Shown here one piece after another: positions 1-8,089 of a DNA stretch of 35,893 nucleotides. The stretch spans positions 1 to 35,893 of the forward strand of contig DASWDU010000043.1 of the NCBI GenBank assembly GCA_036395115.1, written 5' to 3'. The DNA comes from Thermoplasmata archaeon (GTDB lineage: Archaea; Thermoplasmatota; Thermoplasmata; RBG-16-68-12). Under the pieces are notes generated by a model. That model was not told the DNA's origin, searched no databases, and was given only the letters and a program-made list of their open reading frames with translations. Numbering within the stretch: the stretch's first letter is position 1; the number at the start of each line of letters is the position of its first letter. Both the position numbers and the translations under genes were made by a program.

Positions 1-432
1 CGCCGACGCGGTCACGAGGTCGCCGTACTGCCCCGCGTCGAGCGCCTTCTTGATCGCCGCGATGGTGGGGTTGTGCCGCTCGATGTGGCCGACGGCGAGG
101 ACGACGTGGGCGTCCCGCGCCGCGTCGACGATCCCCCGCGCCTCCGGCACCGTGCCGGCGAGGGGCTTCTCGACGAGGACGGCCGTGCCCGACGCGATGA
201 CGTCGCGCGCGACCGCTGCGTGCAGGTGGGTCGGGACGCACACGCTCACCGCGTCGAGGTCCTCCTTGAGCAGGGAGCGGTGGTCCGTGAAGTAGCTCAT
301 GTTGAACCGGTTCGAGACCGCGCCGCCCGCCTTGACGTCGGGGTCCGCGATCCCGACGACGTCCGCGATCTCGGAGAGAACGCGCGCGTGGTTCTGGCCC
401 ATCGCCCCGACGCCGATCACGCCAACGCGCAT
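1..432 (-). CDS. Gfo/Idh/MocA-family sugar dehydrogenase (partial, C-terminus off the window)
   Basis: The minus strand reads open from an ATG at 432 to the window edge, giving the first 144 residues of an NAD(P)-dependent oxidoreductase. The N-terminus MRVGVIGVGAMGQNHARVL is a Rossmann dinucleotide-binding loop. Further on come VSVCVPTHLHA, the catalytic-face motif VEKPLAG (E-K-P, about residues 88-94), and GHIERHNPTI. In my memory the last motif is typical of UDP-GlcNAc 3-dehydrogenases of the WbpB/WlbA type. Such enzymes oxidise C3 of a UDP-sugar so that a DegT aminotransferase can install an amine; a DegT and a WbpD-like acetyltransferase lie further right on the same strand. A TATA box on the minus strand ends about 29 bp before the ATG, so the mRNA is probably leaderless. 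The family is certain; the exact substrate is inference. Confidence 0.9.
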   Translation of the reverse strand, partial: MRVGVIGVGAMGQNHARVLSEIADVVGIADPDVKAGGAVSNRFNMSYFTDHRSLLKEDLDAVSVCVPTHLHAAVARDVIASGTAVLVEKPLAGTVPEARGIVDAARDAHVVLAVGHIERHNPTIAAIKKALDAGQYGDLVTASA

Positions 433-460
433 GGACACGCGCTGCGAATGAGGCGTCGGG

Positions 461-468
461 ATATAAAC
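461..468 (-). promoter_or_regulatory. TATA box for the Gfo/Idh gene (possibly shared)
   Basis: On the minus strand the sequence reads GTTTATAT, an archaeal TATA box whose centre lies about 32 bp upstream of the ATG at 432. This fits a leaderless or nearly leaderless transcript. The element is close to symmetrical, so it could also serve the divergent plus-strand gene starting at 505 or 550. Confidence 0.55.
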
Positions 469-549
469 GCGCGGCGCGGGCCGCTCTGCAGGACGCATCT
501 GATAATGGTTCGGGAACCTTTACGCCGTCGCCGCCGAACGGGCCGGACG

Positions 550-1875
550 ATGCGGACGGGCTGGGTCCTCGTCGCGATCGTCTTCCTCGCCCTCGCGCCG
601 GCCGTTACGGCGGATCCCCCGGTGACGCGGCTCGCGGAACGGACGCTCTCGAATCCGGCCGACGACGGCCAGGCGGTCTCTCGGACGAACCTCGATCTCC
701 GCACCGACCCCGGCGCGGTCCGGATCGCAGACCCGTCGATGGAGGGACCCCTCCAGGTCGTCGACATGCCGAATTCACCTTCCGCCGTATCCGACAACAC
801 CCTCCTGGCGAGACCGGCCGACCCCAACTTCGGCGGCGGTTCAACGCTGGACGTCGGGTTCTACGGCGCGAACGTCTGGACCCGTTCGATCGTCCAGTTC
901 CCCCTGTCGTCGCTCCCCTCGAACGCAACGGTCCGATCCGCGACGCTGAGCCTTTATTTGGAGGCCGCCGCGACGAACGACGCGATGACGATCGGCGTCT
1001 ACCGGATCACGAGCCCATGGACGGAATTCGGCTCGTCGTGGGAACTGGAGGACAGCGTGACGCAATGGAACTCCACCGTCAACGGCACCGGCGGAGGGGA
1101 CTTCGATCCCGCCGCCCTGGACGCCGTTTCGGGCGTGACGGACGTCCTGGGCTGGTACGCGTGGAACGTGACGACGACCGTCGAGGGCTGGTGGTCCGGC
1201 ATCGTCCCGAATCACGGTCTACTCCTGCGCCAGGTCGACGACGAAGCGAGGGACGTCCTCGGTCAGAAGATGTTCTCCAGCAGCGATTCGACGAATGCGA
1301 GCGCACGCCCTCGCCTGACGATCACCTTTACGACTCCCATGGCCGTCGGAGGAGCGTTCGGGCTGCCAATCTGGGTGCCTGTGCTCCCCGTGATCGCCGT
1401 CGCGGCCTGGCTCGTGGCCCGTCGGGCCTTCCGCGTGTCGTTTCGACCGACCGAAGCCTTCCTGATCCTGGAGGACGGTCGCCTCGTCGCCCACGCGGCC
1501 CTGGCCGAGGGCGCGCTGCGCGACGAGCTGGCGACATCCGGGATGCTCACCCTCGTCGCGCGGTTCGTGAAGGATTCCTTCACCCCAGGATCCGGACGAC
1601 CGGGGGAGCTCCGGAGCCTCCAGGTCGACGACCGGCACGTGTCGATCGCGAAGGACGCGTCCCTGTATCTCGCCGTCGTCTCGACCGGCGAGGCGCCCCG
1701 GAACCTTCCGGAGTCGATGATGGCCTTCCTGGCAGCCGTCCGGGAGATGCACGGATCCACGTTGACGGCGTGGGACGGGTTCCGGGAGAGCGTGGCGGAC
1801 ATCGAGACTCGCCTGCGCAAATTCCTCGACGGCCTCCCGAGGACGGGCCGCCGAGCGCCCAATTCGCTTGCGTGA
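550..1875 (+). CDS. Membrane-anchored DNRLRE-domain surface protein with cytosolic longin/roadblock-like domain
   Basis: This 441-residue protein has four parts. Residues 1-21 are a signal peptide (hydrophobic WVLVAIVFLALAPA, likely cleavage after AVTA). Residues about 84-261 form a DNRLRE/CBM96-like beta domain (TRSIVQFPLSSLPSNATV, then SATLSLYL, YRITSPWTE and RPRLTITF). About 271-291 is a transmembrane helix, and about 300-428 is a cytosolic domain. The last has AFLILEDGRLVAH, SGMLTLVARFVKDSF, SLYLAVVSTG and LTAWDGF, which I recall from thermoplasmatal proteins of longin/roadblock-like fold linked to small GTPases. A GTPase gene follows directly, suggesting signalling across the membrane. 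The extracellular part has five N-glycosylation sequons. An in-frame ATG at 505 would add 15 mostly basic residues; 550 gives the cleaner signal peptide. The longer in-frame extension back to 73 is an artefact over the Gfo/Idh gene. The domain architecture is seen; the function is inferred. Confidence 0.85.
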   Translation: MRTGWVLVAIVFLALAPAVTADPPVTRLAERTLSNPADDGQAVSRTNLDLRTDPGAVRIADPSMEGPLQVVDMPNSPSAVSDNTLLARPADPNFGGGSTLDVGFYGANVWTRSIVQFPLSSLPSNATVRSATLSLYLEAAATNDAMTIGVYRITSPWTEFGSSWELEDSVTQWNSTVNGTGGGDFDPAALDAVSGVTDVLGWYAWNVTTTVEGWWSGIVPNHGLLLRQVDDEARDVLGQKMFSSSDSTNASARPRLTITFTTPMAVGGAFGLPIWVPVLPVIAVAAWLVARRAFRVSFRPTEAFLILEDGRLVAHAALAEGALRDELATSGMLTLVARFVKDSFTPGSGRPGELRSLQVDDRHVSIAKDASLYLAVVSTGEAPRNLPESMMAFLAAVREMHGSTLTAWDGFRESVADIETRLRKFLDGLPRTGRRAPNSLA

Positions 1876-1890
1876 TAATTGGCCCGAAAG

Positions 1891-1897
1891 GGTATAG
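1891..1897 (+). promoter_or_regulatory. Possible TATA box for the small GTPase
   Basis: GGTATAGG lies about 30 bp upstream of the ATG at 1924, just after the stop codon of the preceding gene at 1875. The spacing fits a leaderless transcript starting at the ATG. The box is a weak match. Confidence 0.35.
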
Positions 1898-1923
1898 GCC
1901 CGACCGACCGACCGCCGCGTGCT

Positions 1924-2544
1924 ATGCACTCTGGTGGCCTCGACCGTCCGGACGTCACGTTCAAGGTCTGCCTCGCGGGCGACCCGGGCGTCGGGAAGAC
2001 GTCCCTCGTCCGGAGGTTCGTCTCGAACACGTTCGACGGACAGTACATCCACACGCTCGGCACGAAGGTATCCTCGAAGATCCTCGCGATCGACGATCCC
2101 GGCCAGCCGGGCGTCCCGCTGACCGTGGGCGCGACGGTCTGGGACATCATGGGGGATCCGGGCTTCCGCGAACTCCTGAAGGAAGCGTTCTTCAGCAACC
2201 TGGGAGCCTTGCTGCTCGTCGCCGACGGGACCCGGCTCGAGACCGTGTATCTGCTCACGGAATGGTACGAGGCGGTCCGGGGCGTTTGCGGCGAGGTCCC
2301 GACGGTCGTCCTGATCAACAAGGCCGACACGGCGGCGTTGCCGCGCCTCGAGGCGGCCGCGACGTACGTGTGCGACCCGATCGGCTGCCGCTGGCTCGTG
2401 ACGAGCGCGAAGACCGGGGAGAACGTCGAGGAGGCCTTCCGGCTCGTGAGCGAGCTCTACGTCACCCGGGCCCGGGCGACGAAAGGGCGGGTCCATCTCT
2501 CCGCGGAACGTCCGCCCGTCTACGTGACGGGGAAAGCCTTCTAG
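1924..2544 (+). CDS. Ras/Rab-like small GTPase
   Basis: The product is 206 residues with all five G-motifs: G1 GDPGVGKTS at 19-27, a switch I threonine around 44-47, G3 WDIMG at 73-77, G4 NKAD at 132-135 and G5 TSAK at 160-163. It is a cytosolic GTP-binding switch, and the longin/roadblock-like domain encoded just upstream is its natural partner or regulator candidate. The position equivalent to the catalytic Gln61 of Ras, right after the G3 glycine, is Asp78 followed by Pro, which may slow intrinsic hydrolysis. I chose the ATG at 1924 because the conserved fold starts ten residues later and a TATA-like box sits at the right distance. A TTG at 1879 would add 15 unconserved residues. The closest archaeal relatives, from memory, carry WDIMGQ at G3. 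Confidence 0.9.
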   Translation: MHSGGLDRPDVTFKVCLAGDPGVGKTSLVRRFVSNTFDGQYIHTLGTKVSSKILAIDDPGQPGVPLTVGATVWDIMGDPGFRELLKEAFFSNLGALLLVADGTRLETVYLLTEWYEAVRGVCGEVPTVVLINKADTAALPRLEAAATYVCDPIGCRWLVTSAKTGENVEEAFRLVSELYVTRARATKGRVHLSAERPPVYVTGKAF

Positions 2545-2610
2545 CCCCGCCCCAAGGGTTCGAAGCGTTCATATCGCCCGGCGCCTTCGGCCGCCTCGGA
2601 ACGTGAGAGT

Positions 2611-2790
2611 CTGCCGCTCGATCCCGTGTGCGGGAAGACGACCAACGCCCACACCGCGTACTGGATGATCTGGTACCGGGGGACGCCGTACTACTTCTGC
2701 TCCGAGGAATGCCAGCTCAAGTTCGATCGGAAGCCGGAACACTTTCGCATCCTGGCGTTGGAGCGGCGCGAGAAGGCCGCCGTCTACTGA
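2611..2790 (+). CDS. Small stand-alone YHS-domain protein with apparent CTG start
   Basis: A 59-residue reading frame ends at the TGA at 2788-2790 and contains a nearly complete YHS/TRASH-type metal domain. It reads LPLDPVCGK, then WYRGTPYYFCSEECQLKF, with cysteines at 7, 30 and 34. No ATG, GTG or TTG lies in frame before the conserved DPVCG motif; the GTG inside it (2626) would remove the Asp-Pro. A CTG at 2611 would give MPLDPVCGK, the usual beginning of such proteins. A TATA-like TTCATATC lies around 2569-2576. The same domain heads the CopA ATPase at the right end of the window. YHS domains are linked to copper or other soft metals; a metallochaperone-like role is inference. The start codon is the uncertain part. 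Confidence 0.7.
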   Translation: MPLDPVCGKTTNAHTAYWMIWYRGTPYYFCSEECQLKFDRKPEHFRILALERREKAAVY

Positions 2791-2816
2791 CCTGCCTCCG
2801 GCGCCGCATGCAGGGC

Positions 2817-5714
2817 TCACTCGAGCGAGCGGAGCGCCTCCGCCGGTGGCATGCGGGCCGCGCGGATTGCCGGGCTCGCGGTCGCGAGGACCGACCCGAG
2901 GAACGCGATGCCCCCGAGGAGGAGCAGCCGTTCCCACGGAATCACGAAAATCGCTTGGTCGGCGAAGAATCGGAGGTACAGGTCGTAGGAGAGGGCGACG
3001 CCCAAGGCAATCCCCATCGCGATCCCCGTCAGCGCGATGAACGAGAGTTCGAACAAGAACGACTTCAGCACCATCGACTTGCGGAAGCCGAGCGCGCGCA
3101 GGGCGCCCGTCTCCTGTCGGCGCTCGACGACGTTCCGCATCGTGATCACGCCGAGCCCCGCGATTCCGACGATCAGTCCGAGCGCCAGATACGCTTCAAG
3201 GAGGTTGAACACCCCCGTTGTCGCCTCGAGGATTTGGTTGATGAAATCCCGGATATTCAGCGTGATGAGCCGATGCTCGATGAAATATCGCTCCAAGTCG
3301 TGGCCGGCCCGCGTCACATCCACGCCCGGGTTGGCCTCGAGATAGAAGATGCTCGCGGCGTCGAATCCCAGCACCGACGCGACGGTCGGCGACGCGACCC
3401 AGAGCCCCTGGGTGAATTGTTCGTACAGGATGCCGATGACCGTCAGGCTCCGAGTGGCCGCGGTCGCGTTCGGACGGAAGTAGAAGACGCTGCCGACCGT
3501 CGCCGCCAAGGTCCCGAAGTTCGGACCGAAGTTCTGCGTAACGACGGAGCCATCGATGATCGCGAGGCTGTGGTTCGCCTGTATGGCCGCCCATGCCGAA
3601 TCGTCGTCCGTGTAATTCGCGTCTCGAGCCTGGAGGGGGAACCGGACAGTCGCTCCCGACGCCACTCCCAGCAGGGAGTAATCATGGAGGGGACCCGCGA
3701 GGGCCGCGTCCGTGGAAATCCGCACGCGCGCTTGGGAAAGGGAGAGGGTTCGATCCGCGGTGAAATTCTGCTGCGTCGCTTGGTCCGAATAGTTCGCGAA
3801 CGCTTGGTCCCAGGTCGGAATCGGGATCAGTGCTGTCGCGAATAGGTCGAATCCACCGCTCTCGCGGGCGCTCGTCGTCGTGATGGACGAACTCACCTCG
3901 GCCTGGATGCCCGACATCGTCGCGATGGTGAACATGACGAGGGCGATGCTCGCGAGCGTCGCGCCGGTCCGGAATTTCTTGTTCATCGGATATGCGATTG
4001 CGGTCCGGACGACGGGCCGCCACGTGCGGCGGCGGACGAGTCGCGTCGCGACCGCGAGGATCGAGTCGCTGTTGAACATGACGATGAGCAGGCCGCCGAG
4101 GACGAGGAGGAGACCTGCGACGATGAAGAGCGTGATATCCGCAGTCGCGACGCTGAAGAATTTCCGCGGGCTCAGGACCCACGCGATGATGAACAAGCCA
4201 GCCGCGGTGAACACGCCCCTCGGCGGCAGGACACGCATCGTGACGACCGCCAGGCCGAATGCCAGTCCGACGGGCCCGACGTCTTGCAGGAGCAGGCTCT
4301 GGCGCGCGAGTGCCAGGAGGAGCCCGGCAGCTCCGAGCACTGCGAGGACCGATCCGATCGCCACCTGGCCGCGCGTCGAGCGGTGCTGGACGGGCTCCGG
4401 AATATCCCGGATCGCCCGGACGATGTTGAGCCTCGAGACCCGCCACGATGCGATGCCGATTGTCGCCATCGTGATCAGGAAACCGATTGCAAATCCGTTG
4501 ATCAGATCGGAATCGGTCCACGTCAGGATGAACCCCGTTCCGCCGAACGCATTTGCGCCGAAGACCTGGGAGAAGCCCCACAGGATGACGCCGGCGACGA
4601 GCAGCCCCGCGAACGTCCCGGCGACCGACGACAAAAGGGCGTACAGGAGGCCCTCCGAGACGAAGCTCTGCACGAGGTTTGTCCGCCGCATTCCGAGGGC
4701 GCGGGCGACGCCCATCTCCCCTTTCCGCTCCTCTGCGAGCATGACGAAGATGTTGATGATGAGCAGGACCCCCGCGATGATCGTGAAGAATCCGAGGAGG
4801 ACGAAGACCTGGCTCAGCTGATCGACGTTCCGGCTCGCGCCGTCGATTGAATCCGCCTTCGCCTTCGCGACAGTGAACGTCGGCACGGCGGGAAGGTGCG
4901 GCGTGATCTCCCGCACCACGTCGCCTGACCGCAGGTAGCCTTGTGTGGGCCCGCCGACATTTGCCACGGTGATCGTGTTGATGTCGCCCATCTCGCCGAG
5001 CGCGAACTGAACATACGAGAGCAGCACGAAGAGGTTCTCCCCGTCGTTCCACGCGCCGCGCCGCGCGTCGCGGACCACCTCGCTCACCGTCACGTTGAAC
5101 GTCACAGGCCCGAGGGGGCCGCGGAGACTGACGTTGAGCGTGTCCCCCGCCTTCGCCTCGATCGACGTCGCGAGCTTGCCGTTGATGATCGCCTCGCCCG
5201 ATGGGAGCCCCGTGCCGTCCCACGAGGTGCCGTCGGCCCGGACGAACGCGCCGAGATCGCGGGCGGGGTCAAAGCCGATGACGGTCACGGTCGGATCGAA
5301 CAGCAGGGTCGTACGGTCGACGACCGCCGCGCCGAGGTGATACCGCGGGGCTACGCTCGCGATGTCCGGCATCGCCCCCGCGGAGAGGTTCGCCCGGAGG
5401 GCATCGTACACCTGGACGGAGAAGGGGAGCCGGGTCCCGTCCGGCGACGCGGCGAAGACGACCTCGTCGACGACGTCGAGGGCCCGGAAGACCGCGCTCC
5501 GGACGGTGTAGTCGAACGTGCTCTGGATGACGTACGACGAGGTGATGATCGCGGTCCCGATCAGGAGGCCCGCAACGACGATCGCGACCTGAGTCTTGCG
5601 GCGGAAGAAGTTTCCCGCGCCGATCCGCAGGGGGAAGCGCTTCCGCCCCGCCCACCCGACGACGGCGAGGCAGACGGCCCCGACCACGAGGAGGTAGGTG
5701 ACGGAGGTGTCCAG
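2817..5714 (-). CDS. FtsX/MacB-type ABC transporter permease
   Basis: The product is about 965 residues with two FtsX-type membrane domains. The first has FTIIAGVLLIINIFVMLAEE followed by KGEMGVARALGMRRTNLV. The second, at the C-terminus, has VVERRQETGALRALGFRKS and ends SPAIRAARMPPAEALRSLE. Large extracytoplasmic regions follow the first helix and lie between the domains, as in MacB or LolE-like mechanotransmitting permeases. It pairs with the ATPase gene just upstream; together they would drive a periplasm-like or surface process, not classical solute transport. Start choice: a near-perfect Shine-Dalgarno sequence, GAGGTGGTCC at 5725-5716, lies directly before a CTG at 5714. That start completes the first transmembrane helix, whereas the GTG at 5687 would cut it. 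If CTG is not used, the gene begins at 5687. Confidence 0.88.
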   Translation of the reverse strand: MDTSVTYLLVVGAVCLAVVGWAGRKRFPLRIGAGNFFRRKTQVAIVVAGLLIGTAIITSSYVIQSTFDYTVRSAVFRALDVVDEVVFAASPDGTRLPFSVQVYDALRANLSAGAMPDIASVAPRYHLGAAVVDRTTLLFDPTVTVIGFDPARDLGAFVRADGTSWDGTGLPSGEAIINGKLATSIEAKAGDTLNVSLRGPLGPVTFNVTVSEVVRDARRGAWNDGENLFVLLSYVQFALGEMGDINTITVANVGGPTQGYLRSGDVVREITPHLPAVPTFTVAKAKADSIDGASRNVDQLSQVFVLLGFFTIIAGVLLIINIFVMLAEERKGEMGVARALGMRRTNLVQSFVSEGLLYALLSSVAGTFAGLLVAGVILWGFSQVFGANAFGGTGFILTWTDSDLINGFAIGFLITMATIGIASWRVSRLNIVRAIRDIPEPVQHRSTRGQVAIGSVLAVLGAAGLLLALARQSLLLQDVGPVGLAFGLAVVTMRVLPPRGVFTAAGLFIIAWVLSPRKFFSVATADITLFIVAGLLLVLGGLLIVMFNSDSILAVATRLVRRRTWRPVVRTAIAYPMNKKFRTGATLASIALVMFTIATMSGIQAEVSSSITTTSARESGGFDLFATALIPIPTWDQAFANYSDQATQQNFTADRTLSLSQARVRISTDAALAGPLHDYSLLGVASGATVRFPLQARDANYTDDDSAWAAIQANHSLAIIDGSVVTQNFGPNFGTLAATVGSVFYFRPNATAATRSLTVIGILYEQFTQGLWVASPTVASVLGFDAASIFYLEANPGVDVTRAGHDLERYFIEHRLITLNIRDFINQILEATTGVFNLLEAYLALGLIVGIAGLGVITMRNVVERRQETGALRALGFRKSMVLKSFLFELSFIALTGIAMGIALGVALSYDLYLRFFADQAIFVIPWERLLLLGGIAFLGSVLATASPAIRAARMPPAEALRSLE

Positions 5715-5723
5715 CGGACCACC

Positions 5724-6464
5724 TCACGTCGGCGTCGGCCGGAAGGATTTCAGGATCAGGCCGTTCCGCATGACGACGACGCGCTGCGTCTGGTTGCCGA
5801 CGGCCGCGTCGTGCGTGACGATGATGAACGTGAGCCCTTTTTCGCGGTGCAGGCGCTTCATCAGATCGACGACCTCCCGCGACGTCTCCGAGTCGAGATT
5901 CCCCGTCGGCTCATCCGCGAAGACGATGTCCGGCTCGTTCACGAGCGCGCGCGCGATCGCGACCCGCTGCTGCTGCCCCCCGCTCAGCTCCGCGGGCTTC
6001 TTCAGAGCGTCCTTGTCGAGGCCGACCGCCGCGAGCGCTTCCCCCGCTCTCCGTCGTGCGGTCCTCGGAGGATCCCCGCGGACGAGGAGCGGTAGCTCGA
6101 CGTTCTCGACGCAACGCAGGACGGGCAGGAGGTTGTAGTTCTGGAAGATGAAGCCCATCTTCATCGCGCGGAAGTCCGTCTTCGCGTTGTCGCTCAAGGT
6201 CGAAAGGCGCTGCGCCGCGATCCACACTTCGCCCGACGTGAAGTCATCGATCCCGGAGAGGCAGTTCAGGAGCGTCGTCTTGCCGCAACCGGACGGCCCC
6301 ATGACCGCCACCATCTCGCCCCTCCGGACGTCGAGATTCAAGCCGCGGAGCGCGTGGACCTCGACCTCCCCGCTGTCGTACGTCTTCACGAGCTTCCGCG
6401 CAATCACGATCCGGTCCTCGGCCCGCGGCGCCGCGGCGGTATCCGCGGTGGCGGCCGGCTGCAT
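5724..6464 (-). CDS. MacB/LolD-type ABC transporter ATPase
   Basis: The 246-residue ATPase has Walker A GPSGCGKTT (56-64), Q-loop FIFQNYNLLP, signature LSGGQQQR (160-167), Walker B IVFADEP (180-186), the GNLDSET sequence typical of the MacB/LolD/FtsE subfamily, and the H-loop VTHD (His218). It energises the FtsX-type permease encoded immediately downstream, whose ribosome site overlaps this gene's stop codon, so the two are translationally coupled. The ATG at 6464 is chosen because the ABC fold begins about 20 residues later. The frame stays open far upstream to 8276, but that stretch is an arginine/proline-rich shadow of the permease gene there. The N-terminal 17 residues are an alanine-rich unconserved leader. 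The substrate is unknown. Confidence 0.93.
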   Translation of the reverse strand: MQPAATADTAAAPRAEDRIVIARKLVKTYDSGEVEVHALRGLNLDVRRGEMVAVMGPSGCGKTTLLNCLSGIDDFTSGEVWIAAQRLSTLSDNAKTDFRAMKMGFIFQNYNLLPVLRCVENVELPLLVRGDPPRTARRRAGEALAAVGLDKDALKKPAELSGGQQQRVAIARALVNEPDIVFADEPTGNLDSETSREVVDLMKRLHREKGLTFIIVTHDAAVGNQTQRVVVMRNGLILKSFRPTPT

Positions 6465-6544
6465 CACGGTCTCGGCGGCCAAGGTCCCTCTCCGGACGGC
6501 CGTCGGAGGGAGCCGGCGTAGATGAAGGTTTTGCCGGAATCCGC

Positions 6545-8086
6545 TCACAGGCGGAACGACGCGGCGAGCCGGGTGACGGCCCACAGGCCGAAGCCGGTGA
6601 GCCCGACGAGGAATGCGCCGAGGACCACGGCTTGCGCGAAGGATGCGACACCGACGAGCGCGCCGGCCCCGATGACCGCCGCTTGGGCCACGAGGCCCCC
6701 GAGGAACCCTCCGATCGAAACGAGGAAGAAGATCCCGAGGGCGGCAAACGAGAACGCGGCCGGCTTCAGCTTGACGCGCGTCATGAGCGCGGTCGCGACG
6801 AACGCCGCCGCGATCGGGGAAGCGACCGGGAGCGCCAGCAACTCGAGGGGCAGGGCGACCGCGCGCGTCACCGCGAGGATCGCCAGGAACGCGGCCGTGG
6901 TCCCCATGCCGATCGCCGCGAAGCCGATCATGAGGCCGCGGAAGTACGCGCCGGATCCTTTCGCGGACGTCAGAACGATCCACAGGTTGTCCCGCTCGTA
7001 GAACGCCCAGTTCATCGCGAGGATCCCGAGCAGGAACGTGAGCGTCTGCGTCACCGTGATCGCGGCGGTGCCGGCCGGGCCGGCGGCGCTGAGCCCCGCG
7101 GGCAAGATCGCGATGAGGGCGAACAGGACGACGAAGAGGACGCTCCCGTCCCGCCAGATCCGGATGAGATGGAGGCGCGCCATGAGTCCCGTCTCGGAGC
7201 CGCGGTCCGTCCGGAGGCGCACGCGCGTCGTGACGAAGCCCAGCCCCGCGGTCATCCGACGCTGCATCTCCAACCGGGTGACGAGGTCCACCTGCCCGAA
7301 CCCCGCCGACAGGGTCGGGCGGATGCCGTGAAAGATGTACGTGTTCGAGAGGCCGGCCCACGCGACGCCGATGCCCGCGACGTACGCGACCGCCGTCGCC
7401 AAGTCGGCCCACCGCAGAGGTTCCGCCCGGAGGATCGAGACGCCGAGCGACGCGAACGCGGTCGGCGGGATCGGGAGGCCCTCGAACCGCAGCGGGAAGC
7501 CGGTCCCCGCGGACTCGATCGCGGCGAGGACCGATAGGACGAGGAATGCGGCCGTCACGACGCGGACCGGGGCGTGCGGGTAGCGCACGCGCAAGACGAC
7601 GAGGACTTGTGACGTCATGAGGATGAAGAATGCGTAGGTCGCGAGGACGGCGAACAGCGGGATGACTGCGACGACCGGAAGGCCCAGCGACACGACCATC
7701 GCGAGCGCCGCGACGCCCGCGGCGAGGCCGCCCGCGGCGAAGAGGGAGACGAATTGGAACACGAGGTCGGCCGCGAGGTATTCGCGGGGCCGCACGCCCG
7801 CCGTCATGAAGAAATCGAACTCGGACGCGTGGGCCGTGACGCCCCGGCCGAGGGAGAACAGGAGGCCGAGCGACAGGAGTCCGGCGAGCGGCGTCGACAG
7901 GATTCGGATCGACTGCGCGGCGTCCGACGTCCGCAAGGTGGCGCCCATCGTGATCCCGATCGCAACGCTCGACGGGATGAAGATCAGGATCAGGGCGACG
8001 TACATGAGCGGACCGAAGCGGCCGCGGAGGGAGGGACCGAGGAAGAACCGCAGCTTGTACGTGAACAGGGCGAGCGAGCGTCCCAC
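6545..8086 (-). CDS. ABC-2-like multi-span membrane permease
   Basis: This 513-residue integral membrane protein has about twelve hydrophobic segments (for example YVALILIFIPSSVAIGI, then VLATYAFFILMTSQVLVVL) and no large soluble domain. The GTG at 8086 begins 3 bases after the stop of the ABC ATPase upstream and is preceded by GGAGGT at 8100-8095. That supports both the start and translational coupling with the ATPase. I do not recognise a named family from motifs. Size, topology and context make it the membrane half of an ABC exporter, and the cytosolic ATPase partner is of the drug or lipid-exporting type. It ends 80 bases before the MacB-type ATPase, so two ABC systems may share one transcript. 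Confidence 0.85.
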   Translation of the reverse strand: MGRSLALFTYKLRFFLGPSLRGRFGPLMYVALILIFIPSSVAIGITMGATLRTSDAAQSIRILSTPLAGLLSLGLLFSLGRGVTAHASEFDFFMTAGVRPREYLAADLVFQFVSLFAAGGLAAGVAALAMVVSLGLPVVAVIPLFAVLATYAFFILMTSQVLVVLRVRYPHAPVRVVTAAFLVLSVLAAIESAGTGFPLRFEGLPIPPTAFASLGVSILRAEPLRWADLATAVAYVAGIGVAWAGLSNTYIFHGIRPTLSAGFGQVDLVTRLEMQRRMTAGLGFVTTRVRLRTDRGSETGLMARLHLIRIWRDGSVLFVVLFALIAILPAGLSAAGPAGTAAITVTQTLTFLLGILAMNWAFYERDNLWIVLTSAKGSGAYFRGLMIGFAAIGMGTTAAFLAILAVTRAVALPLELLALPVASPIAAAFVATALMTRVKLKPAAFSFAALGIFFLVSIGGFLGGLVAQAAVIGAGALVGVASFAQAVVLGAFLVGLTGFGLWAVTRLAASFRL

Positions 8087-8089
8087 GCC

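Noticed and set aside
73-549. In-frame N-terminal extension of the DNRLRE protein back to position 73
   Set aside because: It lies antisense to the Gfo/Idh gene, is rich in Arg and Asp without hydrophobic pattern, and a signal peptide begins at 550.
1219-2496. 425-residue minus-strand open frame
   Set aside because: It is the antisense shadow of the membrane protein and GTPase genes, with Arg-rich low-complexity translation typical of high-GC antisense frames.
2628-3845. 405-residue plus-strand open frame
   Set aside because: It overlaps the YHS and FtsX permease genes and translates to a charged, featureless Arg/Glu/Asp-rich sequence; the permease frame has clear FtsX motifs.
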